DNA of 64,000 nt, taken from positions 2,108,001 to 2,172,000 of the forward strand of contig JAVUNC010000005.1 of the NCBI GenBank assembly GCA_032173965.1, written 5' to 3'. Position numbers and translations under genes: made by a program. Source of the stretch: Sitta carolinensis (lineage: Eukaryota > Chordata > Aves > Passeriformes > Sittidae). This document shows, piece by piece, positions 13,561 to 23,100 of the stretch. Below the pieces are notes generated by a model, which had not been told where the DNA came from, searched no databases, and was given only the letters and a program-made list of their open reading frames with translations. Each line of letters starts with the position of its first letter. Position 1 is the first letter of the stretch.

Positions 13561-13963
13561 TTTCCTTCCTTCCTTCCTTCCTTCCTTCCTTCCTTCCTTC
13601 CTTCCTTCCTTCCTTCCTTCCTTCCTTCCTTCCTTCCTTCCGCCCTTCCGCCCCTTCCGCCCTTCCCTTCCTTCCTCCTTCCTTCCGCCCTTCCTTCCGC
13701 CCTTCCTTCCGCTTCCTTCCTTCCGCCCTTCCTTCCTTCCTTCCTTCCTTCCCTTCCTTCCTTCCGCCCTTCCTTCCTTCCTTCCTTCCTTCCTTCCTTC
13801 CTTCCGCCCTTCCCCCTTCCGCCCTTTCCGCCCTTCCTTCCCTTTCCGCCCTTCCGCCCTTCCTTCCCCACTTCCGCCCTTCCTTCCACCCTTCCTTCCG
13901 CCCTTCCCTTCCTCTCCTTCCTTCCTTCCCTTCTTCCTTCCCTCCTTCCCTCCTTTTCTTTCT
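13561..13963. repeat. (TTCC)n polypyrimidine array with CCGCCC interruptions
   Basis: About 400 bp of almost pure pyrimidine on the + strand. The first 80 bp is perfect TTCC. The remainder alternates TTCC tracts with TTCCGCCC units, giving a regular CpG-bearing higher-order pattern. It reads as stop-free low-complexity frames on both strands, which are not genes. It lies in PODXL intron 1, so the nascent RNA would be C/U-rich. Confidence 0.97.
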
Positions 13964-14477
13964 TTTTGTCTCTTTTGTATTATTTCCACCTTTAGGGGAT
14001 TTTTTTGTGTACCTCTTTTGTTGTCAGACCCCCTTGTCAGGATTTTACACCCTATTTATGGGACAGGCCTGTTTTTGTGGCTCACTGGATGCCTGGTCGC
14101 TCCCCAGCTTGGTGCAACCATCCCTGACAATTCAAGCCACACGAATTGATAACACAATTAAGGAGGTGGTGGATCAAAACTCCCTCCTATGTTTGGCACC
14201 TGGGGTTTATCTGCCAGGACCCTGTAATGGTGTTTTACTTCTTTACCTCTTCTTGTCCCACAGACAGTGGTCAGCCTGTAGGAAATATGACTTATCTCCA
14301 CAAAAGCCCTTTTCCTGCAGATGTAATGGAAATGTTTTCTTGCAAGCCAAGTGTTTCCTAAAATAATTAATGCTCATACTTTCAGCTACACTCACATCTT
14401 GATTGTGTTTCCAGGAGTGGCTGCTCCTGGTGGCTGGTGGGGAAACCATGTTTTGAGAGGAGATCTGAACTTTTACA

Positions 14478-14757
14478 AAGGCATGGAGTGACATGACAAG
14501 GGGTGATGGCTTTAAAGTGACAGAGAGCAGGGTTAGATGGGATATTGGGAAGAAATTCTTGGTTGGGAGGCCCTGGCACAGATTACCCAGAGAAGCTGTG
14601 GCTGTCCCATCCCTGGAAATGTTCAAGGCCAGGCTGGATGGGGCTTGGAGCAACCTGGGATTGTGGAAGGTGTCCCTACCCACAGCAAGAGGTGTTGGAA
14701 TGTGATGATATTTAAGGTCCCTTCCAACCCAGATCAGCCTGTGGTACTATGATTCCC
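14478..14757 (+). mobile_element. CR1 retrotransposon 3' fragment
   Basis: A sense-oriented CR1 3' end with 'ggttagatgggatattggga', 'cccagagaagctgtggctgt', 'catccctggaaatgttcaag', 'ggccaggctggatggggctt', 'aaggtcccttccaaccc' and a decayed 'gtggtactatgattcc' end. Confidence 0.9.
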
Positions 14758-14818
14758 CCAAAATGGCCAGAAGTTGTATGAGCTGATCAGTGTAGGTCCA
14801 ATCCAACTGAAATATTCA

Positions 14819-14963
14819 ACCTTATCCCTTATCCTTATCCCTTATCCCTTATCCCTTTTATCCCTTTCCCTTCCTCCTTCCCTTCCCTTCCCTTCCCTTC
14901 CCTTCCCTTCCCTTCCCTTCCCTTCCCTTCCCTTCCCTTCCCTTCCCTTCCCTTCCCTTCCCT
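14819..14963. repeat. (CCCTTAT)n followed by (CCTTC)n array
   Basis: A short run of CCCTTAT-like heptamers (to about 14862) grades into about 100 bp of uninterrupted CCTTC pentamers ending at 14963. It starts about 60 bp after a CR1 3' end. The sense strand is polypyrimidine, like the larger TTCC array 1 kb upstream. Confidence 0.95.
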
Positions 14964-15819
14964 CTTTGGATGCCCATGCAAGGCTCAGCTGTAGCTCCTC
15001 TGCCTCCTCCAAACCCACTCTGTCCCCAGGCAGTTCCCACAGGAACTCAAGCTTGTTGCAGCCTCCCCATCCCAAATCCCCAGGTGCTTCTCAAGCCAGG
15101 TCCTGACATGGTGGAGTTAAATTTTCCCACCAGAAGCTTGAGCTTCCTCAGATCTTTGATGCACAATCAGTGTCAGTAAGAGGCTCTGTAAGAGAAGATA
15201 CTTTGCCTGCTTGAAAAAGGAGCACGGAGGAATAAAGCAGATTTCTGGAAAGCAGAATTAGGCTCAAAATCAATCCTTGGGAGTGTGACTCCTGTTTTGG
15301 AGGGTTAGAAATAAAATGTGAGTACTTCATGGGGAAAAAAAAAAAAATTATAGCAGTTCTTCTGCACCATCCCCAAATGGAAGAACCTTCTCCCCGAATC
15401 AGGTCATTGCCTTGATTCCAGAGGGATCCATGGATAAAGAGGCTCAGCCCAGGATTCCTGAAAGGTGAAATATTGGTCAAACTTGTCCAGGGGGGAATTT
15501 GAGCAAGAGCCCAGAACTGGTGGTCACCATGTGGGGAAATTCTGTGTGGCCATTGATGGAGCTCCTGCAGTGATTGCAAACAGAAGAACAGACCCAGGCT
15601 TTATACTGGTTTAGCAGTGAATACCCCATTTTGGCATTGCAGAGCTCTCTGCAGTGGGAGTGTTCCCTCTTGTCAGGAGAGTTGTCCTTCAGCTGCATCC
15701 CCCACCAAGGAACTTTTCATCATTGGAAAGTTTAAACTGTTCTCCAGAAACCAAACACAGTTCTCTTTGTATGTGATAATAAAACACAGATAATTTGCAT
15801 GTGATGAGGTAATTGTTTG

Positions 15820-15872
15820 GGCTTAATGATCTTGGAGGTCTTTTCCAGCTTTAATAATTCTGTGATTCTGCG
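15820..15872 (+). mobile_element. CR1 retrotransposon terminal fragment
   Basis: About 50 bp resembling the last part of CR1 in sense orientation: 'atgatcttggaggtcttttc' followed by 'agctttaataattctgtgat'. It is short, so the call rests on this junction alone. Confidence 0.65.
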
Positions 15873-16315
15873 TCACCTAATCCCTTCAGGGATGTGGGAG
15901 ACATCCCACAGGGATCCTACAGGTTCCATAACGGGGATGGACAAGTGCAGTCCCCTTACAATGGCTGGATCTGCTTTATTTTGGGAACCACTTGCAGGGC
16001 TTTGCATGGAAGCTGGTGGATCTCCCACCTGAGGGAGACCTGTGTCCTGAGACCCTGCAGGTCCTGTCCTCCTGCTCTCCTGTGAGTTTGATTACTTTTG
16101 GATGTTCCTCTTGTCCTCCTCTGCTCTACTTCCTGCTGGACACAGTGACACCAGAACATGGAATTTGGGATGACTTTGGAGAGCCCGAGGCAAGCCTTGA
16201 GTGAATGACTCCTGGTTTATGTCTGTGTTTACATCTCCAAACACCTTTTCTGAGGGGAAACCAAGGACAGTTTCCTCCGTTCAGCGTTTACCTTGGCATT
16301 TTTGCTTTTCCCCAG

Positions 16316-17161
16316 GTGTCAGCTGTCAGGATCAGGCGGATCCTGCAGGAATCCCAGAACAAGCCCAGGCCACCACGACCACAGGAACCACCACCACTCT
16401 CTCTGCCAGCACAGAGGCCTCATCAACCCCCTCTGCATCGTCACCTACCACACTGCTAGCCAGCACCACCATCCCCATGGCTGCGGACGGGGCCGCTCCG
16501 CCCGCTGAGGGAGCAGCCAGCACTGCCCAAAGCACCCCCACCAACCCAGGGACGCCACCATCGTCCCCCCCTGGGACATCACCTACCACGGCGACAGGGA
16601 CCACCCCCACAACGACTGGGACCACGTCCACTGCCACCACCACCACCCCCCCATCCCACACGTCTGCGCAGGACAGCTCCTCACACGGAGCCAGTACCCC
16701 CCAAAGCACCCCTGCTGCAAGCTCCTCTGCTCCCCAGCAGCCCAGTGCTTCTACAGCCGGTTCAGGGAGCTCGGGGACAACTGCTGCTGCAAAATCCGTT
16801 GTCACCAGTGCAAGCAGTCCTCCAGGAGCTGTAGGGGCTGCTGGCTCATCCTCTCCCAGCACACAGCCTCAGGGAAACCAGCCTTTGCCTATCACCACTG
16901 TGAGCTCCACGGTGCCGAGGACCGACCCTTCCCAAAGCTCCAAGGAGTGTGTTGACTCTCCTTCCCAGTGTACCACCAAGCAGCCTCCTTCCTCTTCCAG
17001 TTCCCCAGTCCAGGCACCAGCCCCTTCCACCAGTCCTGGAAGCACCAGCATTTCTGTCCCCCCTCTGACTGGATCCCCATCCCTGACCACCACTCCGATA
17101 TCACAACCTGGCAGCAATGACACGGTCCCCAGGGCAGACACCACGACAGCTCCTGGGGCAG
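16316..17161 (+). CDS. PODXL: PODXL exon 2, mucin domain
   Basis: This exon codes about 282 residues made largely of Ser, Thr, Pro, Ala and Gly. It is the O-glycosylated extracellular stalk of podocalyxin. The acceptor follows a TTTTGCTTTTCCCCAG tract, and the donor is GGGGCAG|GTAACA. The exon enters with one base borrowed from exon 1 and leaves in phase 1. It has an N-glycosylation site (NDT) near the end. Unusually for a mucin stalk, it holds three cysteines: one at the very start (SCQDQ) and a CVDSPSQC pair near 16948-16974. The mucin sequence does not align residue by residue with human, which is normal for this fast-evolving region. The call rests on downstream exons in the same frame and orientation. 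Confidence 0.9.
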
Positions 17162-20100
17162 GTAACAGAGGACAGGAACCTTGGCCTCTTGTGCATTTTG
17201 TTTTCTCTTCCTCTATCTACCCTAAACACCTCCTGCCATTATGGGCTGTCACCACCTTGTCTCACTTTCGGGCTTCCCAGCACAGCTGTCTGTGTGACCA
17301 GCGCCTGTTTAGGGCCCCGTTGTCCTCGGTGGAGGTCGAGTCAATGCAGGCAGTGAAATTCAAGGAATGAATCAACTGGCAAAGTGCAGGGATTTGCTTT
17401 GGGATGGCCCCAAAGGTGCCTGGAGCACCATCAGCTGCAGTGAGTTGATCTCCAGTGATAGCAAAGGGGAGCAGGGGCACTGTGGCGGGAGGGCTGGGGG
17501 AGCAGTGTGTGACAGCCCCTGGAATGCTGCCCCTGGGAGATCCCTGCTGCAGCTGACAGCTTAGGGAAGGCTGTCTGGGCATGCACAGAAAATGAGCTTT
17601 AGATGACTAAGGAGATTTTGTGGCTAAACTCTGAGTTTATAACCCTGAGGAGTCTGACTTTGGTAGGACATTCATCAGTGCTGCGGGAGGGCTTTGGCTG
17701 CTGACTGCTGTCTAAGCAGCACTAGGAGTGTCCACGTGCTGTTTAGGACCTTGCTGAGCACCATTAAGGTGTTTTCTCTGACCTCTGGAGTTTCACAGTC
17801 CTGTTAGCTCCCAGGTGTCCTGGTGAGGCACAGTTCAACCTCCCAAACTGGCATTTTGTCTGGTAGCATTTACAGGGAGGTCATCACCCTGTGGGACTGT
17901 GGGGGCTCCACGGAGCCTTCCAGCCTTGCCTGGGATTGTGGGTTCAGCTCACATCTGGCTCTGAATAGAAACTGTGATCACACTGGAGCCCTTCATTACC
18001 CTCCCCTGGAAAATGCTCTTCTTGAGTTACCTGGAATACAGAAGCCACTCAAAAATCATCTCCAATCCCCCTCAGCCTCCCAGCTGTTGGCATCACTAAA
18101 TTTTTTAGGTTTTATTGCAAGGTTTTATTACAAGGTTTATTGCAAGACCATCTCCACTGGCTTCCCCCAAGTCATGTTTTCATGTGTGGGCAGGAATGAG
18201 GTGAAATGGATATTTTCATGAAGGATGTTTGTTTTTCCTTTCTTTCCCCTCCTGCTCCACAGGACTGTTCTCCACTGAAGGATGATATATAAAATTATAT
18301 TAATTCAAATTTGGCCTCAAGCATAAAGCCTGAAGAGGTCTAAAAAACCTTTTATATTTAATAAATAGCTGGCAGAATGCATGAGAAACAGATGGCTTTG
18401 GAATTAATTCTCTCCTGGAGCCTTCAGAATGTGTCTGAAGGAGGGAGAGAAATATCCCTCATCTTTTCTGTGGAACAGGCAGGAGTCCCGAGAGCAAACA
18501 ACCTCTGAACGTCCTGTGGCATTTTAATTCCTTTTGTCACCACTTAAGGATCAATTAGGAAGCCAGGGATGAAGATCCATGTTTTCAGAGGGATCTGGGG
18601 AGGCAGGAGGTTACTGAGCTCCTTGTCCTACTCCCACTGCATTAATAGTTCTAAGATGCTACAGAACCAAGTCCTCAGAGGTGACCTCAGGTATCAGAGA
18701 CACCTGAATGTGGCCAGTAGATTTGGGACTTGTGCCCTTCTGGAATACCAGGCAGGACACCCCAGGCTGTCTCCTGTAGACCCAGGCACTACTTCTAAGC
18801 TTGTCAGCCTGGAATTTTTCCATGGAAGTGCAGTCAGCTGAGGTTCTGGCATTACATCCCCTCCCAGCAGAGGTGGGTGGCAGATCTGGGCAGCCAGGTC
18901 TGTGTCTGTTGAGGAAATCTCCATGGAAGAAACCCCAGATGAAGAGAAAGGAGGGTCACCCCATACTTGTATGTGATTACCCAGCTACCTGCACACAACC
19001 ATCCAACAGCCTTTGGCTCCTCTCTCCAGGACACTCATGAGTTTCAGCAGCAGAAGATAAAATCGGCAATCAGATTCTTTCCATATCAAAGTTATTTAAA
19101 AAAAAAAAAAAAAATTAGAGAAGCAATCTAAAGCCTCTCCAGCCTTTGACACAATGAGCTTCAAGGCAGGGCTAGAGATGAAAACTGATTTTGAGGTGAT
19201 CCCTAACAGAGCTGTGCCAGCTGTATCCTCTATACTGTGTCAGTGCCTGTCTTCTTGTTTTTCGGTGCGTACTGGGGAGCCAGACCAGAGTACCCACGAT
19301 GTTGGATCTGCATCAGCCAAAACCACCAGTGCCTCCCAGAGCCCTGCCAGTGCTCAGCCACCAGCTCCAGACTCGGGGGACCACACAGACCAGACAGAGG
19401 GCTGCAGTTCTGGCCACCAGCAACCCAACATTTCTTTCCCAAACGAGGTAATGGCACCGAATGGGCAGGTGGGCTCCTCTCACAGGGGTTAATTTAGCTG
19501 CCACCCCACGTGCACGTGGAGGCTGCAGCTCTTCTCACTGCTTCTGTGTCAGGGAGAGAGAGATCTGCCAGCAAAGTAATTCCAGGCTATAGAGTCACAG
19601 ACTGTTTGGGTTGGAAAGGACTTTAGAGGTCATTTACTCACATCCCTTTCTTCTGGAGCTTTCCAGAGAAGAGACAGTGAGGATGGGGGTGAAGGGGAGC
19701 ATGTCCAGGGGAGGGTCTGGAGCACCAGGAGGGGCTGAGGGACCTGGGAAAGGGGCTCAGCCTGGAGAAAAGGAGGCTCAGGGGGACCTTGTGGCTCTGC
19801 ACAACACCCAGGAGGGTGCAGGCAGGAGGAGGTCAGGCTCTTTTCCCAGGAAACAAATGATGGGCTGTTGGATTGGTGACCAACTCTCCTTCCAACCTTT
19901 GCCCACCACTAAGAGTTGCTTTTCTTCTGCTTTTCCAGCTCATCTGTGAAGACCATGTGCAACACACCAGGCCCACCATTCAACTGAAAGAACCGAGAAG
20001 CTGTGTGAGTACCACGTTTTTGACTTCCATGGAGAATTAGCAGCTGTTGGGGGTTCAGATTTTAACCTGTGGTGCTCTGAGCACGTGTGAAAATGCTCAG

Positions 20101-23100
20101 AAATGAGGGAATTTCATCAAAGAAGCAACCAAGGTAAAATGGTGAATGCAAACCCATGTTCAGCAGTGTCACCAGTGGGGGATGTGGCAGGAGGAGACGA
20201 GGCTGGTGTTGTCTTCTCCAAGTAGAAGGACCAGCTGAGCCCACCCAGGTCTTACAGAAAGACAAACAGAAAATTTTAAAGGGTAGATCTTTCTCTATGC
20301 TAGCAGGAAAGCTTTTTGCCTAAATTGAGGTGCTGGAATTTTGTCCCAAAACCCAAGAAAAAAAAATTGAGGTGTTGCTCCACAGTTATTGTGCACATGT
20401 GAGATCTTGCACCTCACACTGGGGTCATCCAACTGCAGAGCAACTGGGAAGCAGAGGAGCCTGAAGTTTGGGACTCACTGTGCTCCTCAATGCTCTCATA
20501 GAACCCAAAAGTGAGAGGAAAAAAAACTCCATTTCACCTGTTTCAGACCCTCTACAAGATCAGGGAGCAGTAAAATGTGGTGGGAAGGCTGGGGGCAGGC
20601 TAGCCCCACCCAGGACCACACACCAAGATCCTTTCTGGTGGGTGGGCACTGTCTGCTGGTGCTCCTGAGGGATATCGACCTTCAGAACGGTCCTGGTGGA
20701 AACTGTGAGCTTCCTGCAATAGGGAAGATACATTATACTGAGAAGTTCCAAATAGGAGGAAGTTTTATGTTGGTGATAAAGAGATGCCAGTAAATGATGG
20801 TGAGGTCCTGACAGGGTGAGTGTGAGTAGGGCTCAGGGGTGGGTTTTGGCATGATAATGCTCTGGTTCCTGGCAGTGTAAGCAGTGGAGAACTGGCACTT
20901 CAGGGATCTTCTCACAGCCTGTGCCATGGGCAGGGACACCTTCCACTAGACCAGATTGCTTCAAACTCTGTCCACCCTGGCCTTGGACACTTCCAGGGAT
21001 GGGGCAGCCTCAGCTTCTCTGGACAACCTGCTCCAGTGTCTCACCATCCTCACAGTAAAGGATTTCTTTCTAATATCTAATCTAAATCTCTCCTCTTTTA
21101 ATTGAAAACTGTTCCCCTTTGTCCTGTCACTCCCCGTCCTAAGTGAATCACAGGACCAGCCAAGTTGGAAGGGACTCTCCAAGCAAAGCCACACTGTGTT
21201 CACAAAACCCCTTCAGACACATTGTGAATGCAACTACTGACCACAGCAGCTCTTGAAATTCCCTGTGCCTGGGTGATAGCCCTGCTTGGCAGCCCTGGAA
21301 AGGGCTTGGACCTCCCAGCATCATCCACTGTGCTCCTGGAGGAGGGAAAGCACCTGCCTGCTGTCTGTGGCCACATTCCTACTCTGGCTGCTGCTGGGTG
21401 TAAATGCTCCTTGCCCACACACCTGCAGTAGTGGTGATGTCCTCAGTGACGCTGATCTGAATTCTGAGGATGATTCCAAGGAGGGACCTTATTTCCATGA
21501 AGCCCCAGCAGGATGGTCTCTCCTGAGACCATCCCTTTCCCCATGTAATGCCTGGACACGGCTGCAGGTTCATGCTGGAAAAGCTTCTCATCAAAATTTG
21601 TAATGAATAACTAAAAATATCCAAACAGAATGGCAAAATCCAATTTTGGAGCCTAAAAGGACTTAGGACCATGCTGGTGTTTAAAGCTTCCCCCCTCCTT
21701 CCAGGCACAGCGATGTTCCAGAGCTGCTGTCCTTCCCATGGAATTATTCTGGGAGGCTTTTGGAAGCAGGGATGGTGAGGCTGGGAAGAGCTGAGGGATG
21801 GGCAGACACCACACCTTGGCATCACAGCCTGCTCCGGGGCCATGCAGCATTGGAGCTGTCGAGCCAGGGAGTCTCCCACCCTGCTTCCCTTCGATTCCTC
21901 TGGGTGTAGTAACGAGCCAGAGCATTGTTAGCACAAAATGCCAATTACGCCCCAAAACAGCCTCAGAAAGGCTGCATCCTCCCATCCCACTGCAAGGCTG
22001 CAAGGGTGCATCCTCCCATTGGCTGCACCCTCCCATCCCACTGCCCTCCCTGGCTGCCAAAGTGCCTCCCCCCTGCTCGCCCTTAACTTTCCACTCGCTG
22101 TATTCCTGAAAATCGCAGCCCGTTCCATGCCTCCCGAGCCGAGCAGATAACAGAGAAATGGCACTATCTGGTTTCCCTGCTTTGTAGGCCTGGTAAACAC
22201 GTCTGTAGCCAAATCCTGACAGCAAAGTGAAAAAATCCTTTGCGTTTCACAACCCGTGGGAAAACAGGAAAGTGTGTGCTCTAAGGAGAGTTCCAGAAAC
22301 TGCTCTGAGGACAAGCCTCAGCCGGGCTGGGATTGCACTAAAAGTTCAGATCCAGCACGAAGCCAGGGCAGTGTGGGGGGAGCAGTGGTGGGGGACATGT
22401 CAGGATCACACAGGGCAGGGGAGAGGACACTGCAGAGCTGCCCACCCCCTTCCCAGCTGGGCTGGTGGGGCAGCACCAGTGATGGGGAAACCCCAGCAAA
22501 CAGTTGGGACTGAACCCAGGAACTGCAGACCTTTCACCCCACTACACCTCAGATTCCCCAGAAAACAAGGAACTCAAGCTATAAATCCCTAAAAAAAGGC
22601 CAAATATAGAGCTGGTACCACTTTGTGGACAGTAGGTGTTTGTCAGGCTGGTTGGTTCCCTGCATCCTTCCTCTTCAGATGATGCTTTGAACAGTGCTGA
22701 ACAGTTTGGTCCATGTTCCTCCACCTTCTCCCTCTCATTCCTTTGATTATAGCAGTATCTTAATGAGTTTTTTAATAAGCCTTATTAGCTCAATACCTCA
22801 TATCGTGTAGGATGAATTCTTCCAAGGTCTGGCTCACAAATGTATTTTCAGTTGGGTTTCTTCAGCCTTGGAAGGGATGGGTGGAGGATGGATGGAAGGG
22901 ATGGGTGGAGGATGGATGGATGGATGGATGGATGGATGGATGGATGGATGGATGGATGGATGGATGGATGGATGGATGGATGGATGGATGGATGGATGGA
23001 TGGATGGATGGATGGATGGATGGATGGATGGATGGATGGATGGATGGATGGATGGATGGATGGATGGACGGACGGACGGACGCTCCTCATCCTGACCCCA

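Larger units (their letters stand above)
1..16315 (+). other. PODXL: PODXL intron 1 (3' part), no exon recognised
   Basis: This stretch precedes the first recognisable podocalyxin exon. Human PODXL also has a very long first intron. It holds CR1 fragments, short poly-A and AAAC runs, the TTCC and CCTTC arrays, and a few AT-rich blocks with TAATTA-type motifs. No CpG-rich promoter-like segment or signal-peptide exon with a phase-1 donor is convincing. The many short open frames have no recognisable protein content. A separate non-coding transcript cannot be excluded from sequence alone. Confidence 0.7.
19448..19938 (+). other. PODXL: PODXL intron 3
   Basis: A short intron of 491 bp, mostly occupied by CR1-derived sequence in both orientations. 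It ends in a good TTTCTTCTGCTTTTCCAG acceptor. Confidence 0.85.

Noticed and set aside
13413..14366. Long open frames of 158-282 codons across the TTCC array on both strands
   Set aside because: They read as FLPS or GRKE repeats only because a tetranucleotide repeat lacks stop codons. There is no domain content or splice support.
16332..16862. 176-codon reverse-strand open frame over PODXL exon 2
   Set aside because: It is the antisense shadow of a GC-rich, Ser/Thr/Pro-coding exon, with the valine/alanine-rich composition expected of one.
19221..19283. Earlier, phase-compatible AG (19219-19220) as start of PODXL exon 3
   Set aside because: It would place the pyrimidine tract inside the exon and add a cysteine-rich, non-mucin segment. 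The AG at 19282-19283 fits the phase and composition better.
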